Of a stretch of 64,000 nt of DNA, positions 10,479 through 21,189 are shown piece by piece. The position numbers and the translations under genes were made by a program. The number at the start of each line of letters is the position of its first letter. The first letter of the stretch is position 1. The notes below the pieces were generated by a model, which ran no database searches, was not told where the DNA came from, and was given only the letters and a program-made list of their open reading frames with translations. Source of the DNA: Ischnura elegans (taxonomy: Eukaryota > Arthropoda > Insecta > Odonata > Coenagrionidae); contig NC_060252.1 in assembly GCF_921293095.1 (NCBI RefSeq), positions 1,178,001 through 1,242,000 on the forward strand, in the 5' to 3' direction.

Positions 10479-12324
10479 GTTTTTTTTTCCTTTCCGGGAC
10501 TCCATAGGAAAATAGGAAATTATCAAGTTACAGGGGATCAATGGAAACGCGTTTCATCCCTACCCCATCTCACCAACTGACCTTTTTCGGTCTACCAGGT
10601 TCAATTCTCCGAGTTTCTGGAGGTCAAAAGCTAGGTGAGTCACCTTCTGAGCTCGAGAATATATCTCAATATCTTTCAGCAATTGTATGACACGCACGAG
10701 GTTATAAAAAGAATTAGACCTAAGGCGACGTATATCTGACAGCATTTAAGTTTTTTGAGCTCTAATTGATTGACACAAAGATTTATAGCTAAAACAAGGC
10801 TACTAATATTCAACTTAGTCCTAACGGCACAATTTCGGAAGAAACAAGCGTAGCATAAGCGCATTCAAACAAGACGAGATGGACTGGAAACTTCAGGCAA
10901 CGCAAACTGCGTATATGACATTGCTGTGCCTTCGCCTCTTCACTTTAAAGGCAACGACGTCACACGCAAGATCGGACATGTTCTTCCCTTGCTCCTTCGC
11001 TCATAGCCTCGTAGCTTGAAATATGGAGCGCGCTCCTTCCCCTCGACCTCTCCTCCAGCGCTAGTCCAACAATGAACACACTCGTTCGAATTTTTTAAAC
11101 CGCAGGTTTTGACACCAATATAATTTTCAGTTGCAAAAATCCTCATATTAGCGTCTGAAGATAATTTTTGAAAGATCAGGAGCTCAGCGTAATGGAAATT
11201 GCTCGGCAAGACAGATGTTGGCGAATCAGGTATGTCCTTCAAAACTCTGCGTTTCTATACGTTTGATAAGCGATTACTATATGCAGTATAAATGCCGCGG
11301 GATATAAATGACTTGTGGCAGTAAATTTAGCGCGCGCTCCGGAGCGAATCACCCCGCGCGATCTTTTCAATTTTCACCTCTGGGGTGCCGACGTGACGGC
11401 GCGATGCTTACAAGAAATTCAAACAGGAGCATTTTAAAAATACGTCACTAAGGGAGAAACTCCCCTACCTGCCGCTTGATTTTGACCCAGGGTTTCATAT
11501 GACTGACTCACGCTGTAAACCAAGGCCCCTCAGTTCCCCTTGGACTTGCGACCGGGTAGGGGAGGGGGGAAGATGAGAAGTTTGTGTAAGAGGCGCACCC
11601 CCATTTTCGGCTGCAATGTTTGGGAAAAAAGGTGCGCCTCTTACACGCGCTTATACGGTACTCATTCAACCTGGAATATATCTTAATGAAATAATTTGTT
11701 TACCGTGCTTTTATCCTTCTCTGCTTATCAATATTAATTGGGAATGCAACCCATTTGTGAAGTAAATGTTCATTCACCATATCAGTTATATCCTTAATTA
11801 TTCGACTTACAGTCTTTTGGTTTACATTCAAAAATAAATTTAATCCAACTGGCCTTTGATAGCTGCCACAGGCAAAAAAATGCAATGCTGTAACAACCTG
11901 CATTCAAGAAAAATAGGTTTTTTTATCGTAGTTTCCATAGTAAGAGAAACGTAGTAATCGTTGACAAGAAAAGGTTAAATCTACGGCTAACAATTTTGCA
12001 AAAATAACAAGTTCACTTTCTTTAGTAGGACTCATTTTACTGATGGTAAAAAAATGAAATTAGTCCATGCCTACAGGTAAATACCTTTATTTCAATAGGA
12101 ATGCATGATCTTCGTGAAGAATGCATGTAAGGCCTTAGCTCTTCCACTAAACCCAAAGTTGCCTCTTGATTAAGGCGAAATATTTGAGCAAAATAATCTT
12201 CGGGAAGATCGTATGTATTTTGCCGGTCCCTTAGATATCTCTCTCGCCTCGCCTTTCCTCTTCATAAGCTCCCCTCATCAAAATAACACGTCTCAAGGCC
12301 GCCACACTGGTGTAAACAAACAAT

Positions 12325-12520
12325 ATGATTTAACTTCGTTAGGCTATGAACGAATGCTCTTCGTTTTTCGTTGCGTAAACGAAGGAATACATTCGCTGAA
12401 AAACTTTCGTTGGCAACGAAAGTGTTCAAAACTCGCGCGTTTGGGATAACGAACAAATGACAACGAATGAGTTCGTCATAACGACGGATTTTATTCGTTG
12501 AGGCATAACGAAGGATTCAA
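12325..12520. repeat. Right subterminal TTCGTT/AACGAA array of Harbinger-1
   Basis: At least ten copies of TTCGTT or AACGAA occur in about 200 bp next to the right terminus, mirroring the sparser left array. They are candidate binding sites for the transposition proteins. Confidence 0.65.
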
Positions 12521-12933
12521 GACTCAGGCCACAGGTGAGAATGCTGGGCGAACTACTTCAGAATGTGGCAGTGACGGTAAAAAATTTCAATGCCCTACCG
12601 CGTATCAGCTAATTAGCTGCCTCCTTCACCTAACACTGCCGCGCATGGATTGATGTTTGTTCAGTATTGCTAGAAATTGACGTCCCGGACTCCCGATGGA
12701 ATAGCCAGATTTCGCAGCATAAATACGCAGGCAAGACATATGACTGTCGCTAAGCGCAATAAATTTTAAACTACGATCGTTCACGAAAGCATCGAAAAAA
12801 TACGAGATGAAGAGGTTCACTATATAGAGGTTTGCCTATAAATTTACATGTAAATCTGACGGGACCAGAGGATTGGTACGAAGTATGGAGGTTTACGATG
12901 TAAAGAGGTTCACTACATAGAGGTTTTACTGTA

Positions 12934-13302
12934 TATGAGAGCGGAGGGGTTGGAGAACAAGGTGATGTCTTTGCCAAATTCGACCCAGAAATATGAATGC
13001 GAAATATCAAACCAAGTCATCGCACAAATTCAATAAAGCTGAATAGGTTTTGCAGATTGCTACGTGGAACAAAAGCAGACTTTTTTCAGGCGTTTCATCA
13101 TCAAATTCACAGAGTATTCTGGAAAGACAAAAAGGCCCACATGATTCCACGACATCACAGCTTCACAGGTAAACAGACATCCTCAGCGGAGGGAAAGATC
13201 TAAGAAACACTCACGAATTGGACGAGAGAAAATTTAGAATTCCTTCCACCTCCAATTCGAAGTTTTTTTCCACAAGAGGAGAATTTCAGTCCATGACTTT
13301 AC
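12934..13302. other. No gene seen
   Basis: Unique-looking sequence between the T3-A right end and the zinc-finger exon. I see no coding or repeat signal that I can support. Confidence 0.5.
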
Positions 13303-13586
13303 CTGTGCGGTTTGACGGCACTGTGGCTCTTTGCGTGCTGGGTCAGGTCACTTGCCTTGACGTACCGTCGTCCGCAATTGCCGCACGCAAAGGGGAGCTC
13401 CCCCGAGTGGTGCGTCCTTACGTGGCACAACAGCTGATTGCTCTTGCCAAATCCCTTGCCGGAGTGCGAGCACACGCAATGTCTGCCACTATCCCCATCC
13501 GCCAAATCCCCGAGCCCTGTTCTCAGAAGACAATGAACGCACATCAAAGAAGAGTGAAGAAACAGGCCAAACTCCAATACAAGCAT
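13303..13586 (-). CDS. C2H2 zinc-finger exon, one finger degenerate
   Basis: The minus frame encodes tandem C2H2 zinc fingers, normally nucleic-acid binding. Finger 2 is canonical: CGNCGRRYVKASDLTQHAKSH has Cys-x2-Cys, x12, His-x3-His. Finger 1 (CSHSGKGFGKSNQLLCHVRTH) keeps the first Cys and both His, but the second Cys is Ser. The linker HSGELPF is typical. The reading ends at HSAVKPH followed by a donor-like CAG|GTAAAG at 13303, so a further finger could follow in a downstream exon that I did not find. The residues before HCVCS are probably not all coding. It may be a host gene exon or a decayed copy. Confidence 0.6.
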
Positions 13587-13737
13587 ACCAACATAGTATG
13601 TATAAATGTAACATACACTAACTCAAAGTACATCTTTCAAAGTGTACAACCAAATCAGAACATGTACACGCACAAACAAAGCACATGCAAGTCAAAGAAA
13701 TTTTACAACAATCCCGGTTGATGCCACGTTATTACTG

Positions 13738-14345
13738 CGATGGATTAGAATTTTAACACACCGAAAATTACTCATATACTCTTAAATAATATTATATTTA
13801 TGTATTTACAAGGACAAGGAAGAGGTTAGCTAGCCCCTTTTCATGCAATTAGCCTTCATGCTCCAATTGATTCCACAGGATGTTCAACCAATCGAAGTAG
13901 AAAAATTCATGCATAGTTCCCAGTTTTCCAAGAAAAACTGAAAAAATTCCAGGCTAATCTTACGTTATTACTATGATGGCTAAGAATGTTAAGACACTCC
14001 AAATCATTTCAATACTTCTAAATAATATTATATTTATGGACAAGGATAGATTACTTAGCACACAATGCATTTAAAATTTAAATATATTCAATTCGAGACG
14101 CTATTTTGATCTAATAAGCCGATTTTGTTGTCACATGGAATTCTATTCCTTGTGTTTTTGAATGTTACATAAAGTCAAAGGGTGATAGACATTTCGAATC
14201 TGTTGCCTTGTCCGTCATACCACATTTCGCTGCGGCAGTAGAAATTATACTTAGATGGTGCACTTAAAATTGAAACAAACATTTTCAGCCAGAAAAATTG
14301 AACAGGAAAAATTATATGTGAAATGAATTTGAAAAAAAATTTAAT
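13738..14345. other. Non-coding stretch with a local duplication
   Basis: About 80 bp at 13738-13815 (ACGTTATTACTGCGATGG to AATAATATTATATTTATG) recurs imperfectly at about 13965-14045. The segment at 13630-13720 (GTGTACAACCAAATCAGA) recurs at about 17885-17965, on the far side of E1-B. No gene is seen. Confidence 0.6.
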
Positions 14346-14375
14346 ATTCCCGGTTAGAGCAAAAATTCATGAATA

Positions 14376-17225
14376 CCGTATAAGCACGTGTAAGAGGCGC
14401 ACCTTTTTTCCCCAGCAATTGCAGACGAAAATGGGGGTGCGCCTCTTACACAAACTTTGTATCTTCCCCTCCTCCCTTTCCCCGGTTGCTAGCCAAAGAG
14501 GAACTCAGTGGCCTTGGTTTCCAGCGTGAGTCAGTCATCTAAAAACCAAGGTCAAAAACAAGCGGGAGGCAGGGGAGTTTCTTCCTTAGTGACGTATTTT
14601 TACAATGCTCCTGTTTGCATTTTTTACTCGAAAGCATCACATCGGTAGGTACCCCAGATGTGAACATGGAAAAGATCCCGTGGGGTTTTCCGCTCCGGAG
14701 GGCGCACTAAATTTACTGCTACGGGTGGGCATACCGCAGCATTTAGGGCCGTATTCTTAGTCGACCCTACAAATCCGTCCCTACATAACAAAAGGCCCCT
14801 ACATGCGTTTCTCAGTCGACCCTACATAAGTGGTGGGGAGTAATTCTATCGTAAAATTCTCTGAGATGATGTAGATGATGGCGCAGTGGCAATTTTCCAT
14901 TCTGGTGGCAAAATGGGAACTATCTATGAAACTGAAAAGACGTCTGATAATTTTCGGGCGTATTGTTAGGGCAACGGCTCAAGGTAAATAAACAATCGGT
15001 GTCGTGTCGGTACCTTAATTATCGCTACAAATACTCTCATATCGAGCCAAAAGTAGAACCTAATTGTCTTTAAATTACTTCAAAAGTGGTCTACGTACAA
15101 GATAGTAATAAGTATGGAGCAAATATGAGCATTGAAGTGGGAACTTACGTTGCATCATCAAGGTTCGTCATTCACTTTCACCTTACGTAGTTAAGTTTAT
15201 TATGTGTCAAATAATGGCACGAAAATACATTCTCTATGGTTATACGTAAACGAAGTATTAGTTTCCCAAAAGTATACCAAGTGCCGAAAGTGAAAAATAT
15301 TATATATTCGTAGAAACAAGATGATTTATACCGCTATATTGTTCTTTTTAGTTCAGTCAATTTTATAATTTATTTTACTTGGTGGTTATAAAGTGGTAGT
15401 ATTATTACATTTCCGCTGTGTTACTGTACATTTTAAAATGGCTTGTGTGAGGTCGTCCCCCTTAATATCCATTGCAACGTAGATTCTTTAATCGAAGTGA
15501 TCAGCAGACGATATTTGGCCGCCACGTTTTCGTAGGGTGTAGGGTTGGTTCGGGTGCCCTACATCAAGTAGGGCCCGTTTAGTTCCAAAAACGGCCATAT
15601 GTAGGGCTTGACTTGGCGTATGTAGGGCGAGATCGGTTTATGTAGGGGCTGATGACGTATCCAGGGTTGGTTGACCCTACAGGGTCGACTAAGAATACGG
15701 CCCTTATACTGCAAATAGTACTCGCTTGTCAAACGTGGAGAAAAGTGCAGTTTTGAAGGACAATACTTGGACAATAGTCAACATCTGTCTTGCCGAGTAA
15801 TTACCATTACGCTAGGGGCCTGCTTTCTCAAAAATCATCTTCATACAATATTATAAGGGTTATTGCGATTGAAAATTATATTGGAGTCAAAACCTGCTGT
15901 TTAAAAAATTCAAACGAGTGTGTACATTGTTTGACTGAATGGCGGATAGAAGAAATCTGAAATGTTTACAAGTGAAGAGCGTTGAAGGAGAGGTAGAGGG
16001 GAAGGAGCTCGCTCCCTCCGTCTTTCCTCCGCAACGAGGCTGAGGGCAAAGGAGAAAGGGAAGAACACGTCCGATCTTGCACGTGACGTCATTGTCTTCA
16101 AAGCGAAGGGGCAGCAATGTGATAAATGCAGTTTGAGTTGCCAGAAGTTTCCAGTCCGTCTTGTCTTGTTTGAATGCGCTCATGCTACGCTTGTTCCTTC
16201 CGAAATTTAGCTGTTTGGACTATTTTGAATATTAGTAGCCTTGTGGTAACTATAAATCTTTGTGTCATAATTAGAGCTTAAAAAACTTAAATTCTGTCAG
16301 ATATGCGTCGCGTTAGATCTTTCTTTTTTTGAACTTTGTGTGTGCCTTACAATTATTGAAAGCTATTGAGATATCTTCGGGCTCACGAGGTGACTCACCT
16401 AGCATTTGGCCTCCAGAAACTGAGAGATCGATGAAGGTCAGTTGGTGAGATGGGGAAGGGTTGAAGCAAGTTTCCATTGTTCCCACGTTACTTGATATTT
16501 TCCTTTGAGGCAAGTGATTTATGGTCCATGGGGTCTCGGAAAGGAAAAAAACATGATAGGCAGGGGCTGGTGGAGGGCCAGGGGTATTTTGTTAAATCTA
16601 TGCCGTGGTTATTTTTTAACGGCGCTGAGATTCCCCCGATTGTTGTCCAATCTCTAGGGAAGATTCACACCATGTGCCTGTCGTGTTTTGATTTACAAAT
16701 TTCCACGGCTGAAATTCTATTGCAATACTCCTACATGAGCTCTAAAGAAATTGCACCTGAGTAGGACAAATATCGTGGTGCAACGGCGTATATGAAGAGA
16801 GGATCGGAACTCTTTCTACTTCCTCTCAAGGGTCGTTGCATTCACGAAAGCAATGATTGAAAATTTAGGATTCAGATTCAATTTCTTTGACGAATTTGGA
16901 TCCGAAGTACATTAAGGTGAAGGGCATTATTCGTGGATATTTGCATCTGAGTTATCTGATCCGACCATTCCTAGTAAGCATCAGAAGGTTAAGGCTACAA
17001 GTGAACACCTACTAATCTCCGAGCACCATACATACCATGTAAATTTATCTGAAAAACGCCGCGTGTATTATTACTATTGAAAGTGGAAAATTTGATAACT
17101 GTCGAAAGTCCAGGCTTAAGTCTGCTACACCGCACGATAGGATAAAAAAAATGCCAAAAAGTTTTTTTTTTTCTTTAGCTCCGATGCTCAAAATAGGAGT
17201 GCACCTCTTACACACCCTTATACAG
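14376..17225. mobile_element. TA-target DNA element E1, copy B
   Basis: The termini CCGTATAAGC and CTTATACAG are flanked by TA (14374-14375 and 17226-17227). The inner hairpin motif GTGTAAGAGGCGCACC is at the left end. It aligns in inverse orientation with E1-A through most of its length. It lacks Tigger-1 and instead carries a 958-bp Harbinger-type MITE; without that it is about 1.89 kb. No conserved coding frame is apparent when the two copies are compared. Confidence 0.85.
14746..15703. mobile_element. Harbinger-type MITE inserted in E1-B
   Basis: The ends GGGCCGTATTCTTAGTCGAC and GTCGACTAAGAATACGGCCC are inverted, and the subterminal region repeats GTAGGG and CCCTAC many times. TTA flanks both sides (14743-14745 and 15704-15706). 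E1-A has the uninterrupted site (GCATTTATACTGC), so the 3-bp TTA duplication is shown directly. No transposase is present. Confidence 0.92.
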
Positions 17226-17227
17226 TA

Positions 17228-18053
17228 ATTCACGCATAATTCCAGGGACTTATAATTCAAGCATGATTCCTGATTTTCCTGTGGACACCCTGTTATCCCA
17301 CGTCGTGGTGAAGGATATGCTAAAAACTCATGGACTAATATGGTGATTCTTATATACCACATCATGAGATAATATTTCAGTGTTACCTACTTAAGAATCA
17401 TTACATCTCTAGGGAATGTTGTAGGATTTGATGGATAATGAAACAAGGCAATAAAGAGCTTCAATTATGGCATAGCACATTATGTTGAACACGTAATTAT
17501 TGTAGAGAAAAATAAATACCACTAGAGGCTATCATAACTTGAATGTCGAATCACTATTTCAAATCATCAGCTGGTCGTGAACATACATGCATGAAATTTG
17601 ACCATAACATCAAATAAGTTTCCCATTTGCTACATTTAATCATGATTGTAACATGTTTAAATACCATTTCTAATCTAGGAGTGTAGCTTACATTGATAGA
17701 ATAGAATTTTAAGAACAAATTCTATTCTATCAATCTGTGTGATTTTTATGGACTTTCGGATCTAAAAGAGCTTCCTACTGATTCAAGTATTGAGCTTTTC
17801 AATTTTATTTAGTCTATTTACTCAGAAGCAAAACAACAACAATGAACATGTTATTTAAAGGAACAGTTGAAGCAATTTCATCTCCAAAGTGTACAACCAA
17901 ATCAGAGCATAACTACACACACAACCAAAGTGCCTGTAAGTCGAAGAAATTTCACAACATTATCAGTTCTGATTGCGGCTAGTAAACGCTGGCCCACTCT
18001 CAAAATCACTGGCCCCTGATCCTGGATCTGACTAGGCTACTCGCTGGCAATAT
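17228..18053. other. No gene seen
   Basis: AT-rich sequence with a short hairpin (17692-17734) and a duplicated segment near 17885-17965. There is no supported coding signal. Confidence 0.5.
17692..17734. repeat. Short perfect inverted repeat
   Basis: ATTGATAGAATAGAATTT is followed, after 7 bp, by its exact complement. This makes an 18-bp stem in AT-rich sequence. No function is inferred. Confidence 0.7.
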
Positions 18054-18353
18054 CAAAATTGCATCGTCTAGTTAGAAGCAGCTGCCGAACAGTGATTTCG
18101 TCTAATAGTGCACTTGGTTGTGCCTCCAAAGTGGACTGGAGCTCGTCTTCACCCACAGGTGACAAAAGCGACGAATTAGTGTGTGTGGTGTGTTTATCCT
18201 TTGATTATATGTCACGCAAAACATACGGGAGAATACTCAGCCTACACTGCAGGATGTGTGCGATATTTAACACTCATTAAAATCGAAGCGCAGAGACATT
18301 GTTTTTTTTGTTATTTTTGTGAAAGCAGGACTTTCACGCTTTGAAGAATAATA

Positions 18354-19042
18354 CAGTGAAACCTCTTTACATCGTAATGGAGGGGACCAAAATTTGGGCA
18401 ATTTGATGAATGGAGGTTATCTATAGAGAAATTTTAGTGATAGGCACAATTTTTTCATATTCTTTGGAAATGAAAGGCATTACTATCTTTTAAACCATTA
18501 CATTTATGTGTTTAAATAAACATGCACGCATTAGTGAACATGCACTTATTATTTCATAATTACAGAAAGCGAGCGCTATCGCATGATTTGTACCATGACC
18601 AGAGAGAAAATGATGTGATCCCTTTAATTCAACAGTCACTTAAAATGATTTGGATCGTTGGATACCTTTTTTATTATTTACTGTCATGTATGCTCTCATA
18701 TTGAACAAATTGGCCATAACTAATGGTTAATGTGAAAATTACAACATATTAAGGGTGTACGTATAAAAAAAGGTGAAACATTTATTGCTGAAAATTTCAT
18801 TCCATACACGTAATCACGGCTGCATTAATGGTCTCTAGTTTTCTCGGTACGATTTGCGGAGGTAGTTAGGCCATCTCGGGGGTGTCTCCTTGGTATGAGA
18901 AGTGGAGGTGTTATGAGAAAAAGAGTTTCACTACAAAGAGGTTTGCCTATAAATTTACATGTAAATCAGACGGGACTGTGGGGGTGGTATGAAGTATGGA
19001 GGTTTATGATGCAAAGAGGTTCACTACATAGAGGTTTTACTG
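18354..19042. mobile_element. Tigger-like non-autonomous element T3-B
   Basis: The ends CAGTGAAACCTCTTTACATC and its partner ATAGAGGTTTTACTG lie between TA dinucleotides (18352-18353 and 19043-19044). Subterminal AAGAGGTTCACTACA motifs repeat at the right end. It is the uninterrupted homologue of T3-A and shows that the two halves of T3-A belong together. Confidence 0.85.
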
Positions 19043-19590
19043 TATTAATATTAAGTTAATTACATGGGCATAAACCATAAATCAAAATAATTACAACATC
19101 ATAATATGGTGATAATGAAAACAAATGATTCATTTTCCATTGTTGTACATATAATGCCATAGTATATTCACACATTTACTACAAACTAATGTGGTATCTG
19201 ATAAAATTAAAATAGTATATTTTTAACGTGAATAGATAATCAAGTTAAAGTTATTAACGTACGCAAAATCTGACTTCATAATTCTCAATATTCTTGTTGC
19301 TACAGGGCTTCAAAGTTCGCCAAAATTACTTAATTCTTTAGCGCTATAAGAATACTCTGTGACTTTAATTTTAAGATTTCTTGGTGCGGAGTTGAGAATC
19401 CAAAAAATTGAAATGGAACATAAATTAAATCAAGGTTCTCGTTTGCTAGTAATCTAGAGCTTGGATAATAAATTGTACTGAGAAAAAGATACTAAGTGAT
19501 ACATAGGTTTTTCTAAAACTGGGACGAATAGTCTACAGGCACCACGTAAACGTTTTGTTTATTGGACTCTGACGTCACGCTTATTAGTTC

Positions 19591-19908
19591 CAACAACGCT
19601 TAGGCAACCCAACATATTCACAATCTCCAGTCTGACATTAAAACGGCAATATTTTCACCAAATTTGCATTTAAGACCCAGCATAGACCAATTTTCTATCC
19701 ACTTCCTCAGTGTGTCATCAGTGGATACCGTGCCGTGACGTCATGCACAAGCACTCATGATGAAATTGTGTTTTCAGGCAGCTGATGAAGAGTTATTTCG
19801 AAAGACTCTTACCTCAGTTAAAAAACGTCATTCATCCACAAAATTTCCATTGAATACATAGAGTTATTTCTCTAGTACTTTAACAAAATCATGCATGTTC
19901 CCGATTGC
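19591..19908. repeat. Dispersed repeat X, copy 1
   Basis: About 320 bp starting CAACAACGC and containing CTATCCACTTCCTC and TACCGTGCCGTGA matches 27950-28265 in the same orientation with scattered changes and small gaps. It is non-coding, and no terminal repeats were found. Confidence 0.65.
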
Positions 19909-20216
19909 AAGATTCTACCGGTCATTGGACCCCCTGTTCCCTGACAAATGCACTCACCGCTAACTCCTACGCTCCCGTCGTCTGCAAGACCACACTCCAC
20001 TGAGAGGTAACCTGCAGGGGCATCGCCAAGGAACTCCCGTCTTCACTACACTGCCGCTGTTTGGTTGAAGCAACGACTTCTCAACCTGCAGCCATGACAA
20101 CCTAGAAAACAATGAGGAAATTCTTATTTTAGAGAAACTAGGCCAAAAACATCGCCACCAGCCAAAAATGCTTATTTTCTGATTTTATGTCTTTAAGAGA
20201 TATCGTAAATATAGTA

Positions 20217-20640
20217 CAGTGAGTCCTCGTTTAACGCCATCCAGTTTAACGTTGTCCAAAAATTGAAACCCTTCATCATTTAACGACGTTGTTGCTTCGC
20301 GATAACGTTGTTCAAATTATGCACGGGGAAAAAAAATTGAATGGCAATTAGGACAAAAGCGCATCTGATGCATAGTAAATATTACTATATTAATGAAATT
20401 GATAATTTTCGTTTAACAGAAAAGGTTGGCGTGGGTAGCACATGTTGAATATGCATCTGGGCGAATAATTTTTGCCTCATTTACCCATTATCCGAACATT
20501 TTTCTGATTCCAATCGAAAAAAATGTCCACGAAGATGAGTGGCTATCCTGGAGGTTCTTCAGACGTGAAGAAAAAACGGTGACATTAGAACAAAAACTTG
20601 ATATTATTAAAAGAATTGAAGAATTTAGCCTGAGGGAGGT
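20217..20640 (+). mobile_element. Left end of a Tigger element with HTH start
   Basis: CAGTGAGTCCTCGTTTAACG after TA (20215-20216) is a Tigger-type terminus. Downstream, an ATG at about 20524 opens MSTKMSGYPGGSSDVKKK. After a one-base shift it continues TVTLEQKLDIIKRIEEFS, the start of the CENP-B-like helix-turn-helix of Tigger transposases. Coding then stops at the next repeat and no right terminus was found, so this is a truncated remnant. Confidence 0.7.
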
Positions 20641-20644
20641 TTAT

Positions 20645-20790
20645 GTGAAACTAATACCGGGGGTCTGTGGGGGTTATAGAATTCCCACCAGGATAAGCGG
20701 TAGGTGCGATATTAATAAATTGCGGATTTATGTTCATTTTGTGGTGCTCAGGGGGGGGTCAGGAAGGCTGTCAATTTATATAATTTATTT
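20645..20790. repeat. Dispersed repeat R, copy 1
   Basis: A G-rich segment with CTGTGGGGGTTATAGAATTC and CCCACCAGGATAAGC resembles 28540-28670 in the same orientation. It truncates the Tigger remnant on its left. Confidence 0.55.
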
Positions 20791-20820
20791 GGACGGCATC
20801 TACATCCAAAACTAGTGAAA

Positions 20821-21010
20821 AGGCCTGGTTACACGGTACATTAGAATGTACAAGAAAATGTGAGAATGTCTGCATCCCAGGATGAACCCAAAAATGCACC
20901 GTGTAACCACTCAAAATGTAAGATGTATGAATTTCTGAATGCCTGTTCTAATTTCGTTCAGACAATCGTACAATTTGGACTCATAACAGAGTCACCTGCA
21001 GCTCGATTCT
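20821..21010. repeat. M1-related Harbinger-type MITE fragment
   Basis: The first 35 bp (AGGCCTGGTTACACGGTACA and onward) are the exact complement of the end at 28419-28453. Internal TGTTCTAATTTCGTTC is shared with M1 copy 1. An inner ACCGTGTAACCACT at about 20898-20912 may be the end of a 92-bp nested form. Confidence 0.6.
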
Positions 21011-21189
21011 GTAAATGTCATACGGCCGTCTCAAGCGGATTTCGTCAATGTATTCACGGCTTTGACGCTGGAGTGATTCTGAAACTTTTTAGTGACATCA
21101 CTCTCACAGCCGCGTCCGTGAAAGTATTCACGCCCAAGAGGGCCCGTGGTAGCTTCGTCGCGGCAATGCGCTCTAATTTTTCATTATGA

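Larger units (their letters stand above)
6687..11658. mobile_element. TA-target DNA element E1, copy A
   Basis: The termini CCGTATAAGC and GCTTATACGG lie between TA dinucleotides (6685-6686 and 11659-11660). Each end also carries an inner inverted motif GTGTAAGAGGCGCACC. At the right end this forms a hairpin with GGTGCGCCTCTTACAC (about 11583-11650). The element sits in intron 2 of the Harbinger-1 transposase. Without its inserted Tigger-1 it is about 1.93 kb, close to copy B with its own insertion removed (about 1.89 kb). I see no transposase, so it is probably non-autonomous. The superfamily is uncertain, though the TA target fits the Tc1/mariner-pogo group. Confidence 0.85.
5735..12278 (-). 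pseudogene. HARBI1-like DDE transposase, disrupted
   Basis: A Harbinger transposase (RNase H-like DDE nuclease) on minus, with five exons: 12278-12085, 11897-11704, 6621-6474, 6385-6241 and 6114-5735. Codon phases join well across introns 1 to 4. Recognisable pieces in order are DLPEDYFAQIFRLNQE, ELRPYM, ALHFFACGSYQRPVG, FPGILGAIDCTHVKIKAP (first Asp), RYPGGTHDSF (second Asp), GDSGYPLQPWL, and RNCIERCNGVLKSRFRCL (catalytic Glu). Two lesions are visible. A one-base frameshift lies in exon 1, between the GAYEEERRGERD and YLRDRQN segments. An in-frame TGA at 6313-6311 replaces the codon after HDSFI. Intron 2 contains the whole of E1-A. The start ATG at 12278 is the best candidate only. Confidence 0.9.
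1923..12531. mobile_element. PIF/Harbinger transposon Harbinger-1, disrupted by E1-A
   Basis: The terminal inverted repeat TGGCCTGAGTCTTGAA at the left is mirrored at the right (TTCAAGACTCAGGCCA). Flanking CAG triplets (1920-1922 and 12532-12534) look like a 3-bp target duplication; a CWG target is known for some Harbinger families. The element encodes two convergent genes, a Myb-like DNA-binding protein on plus and a DDE transposase on minus, which is the standard Harbinger layout. It is 10.6 kb as it stands and about 5.6 kb without the inserted E1-A. It is itself inserted in a Tigger-like element. Confidence 0.9.
931..12931. mobile_element. Tigger-like non-autonomous element T3-A, split by Harbinger-1
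   Basis: The left end (TAGTAAAACCTCTTTACATC) and right end (AGAGGTTTTACTG) are pogo/Tigger-type inverted termini flanked by TA (929-930 and 12932-12933). The two halves match, in order and orientation, the uninterrupted copy at 18354-19042: the left half matches its first part and 12813-12931 matches its last part. Removing Harbinger-1 (1923-12531) leaves about 1.39 kb. No transposase is visible in the remaining sequence. Confidence 0.75.
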
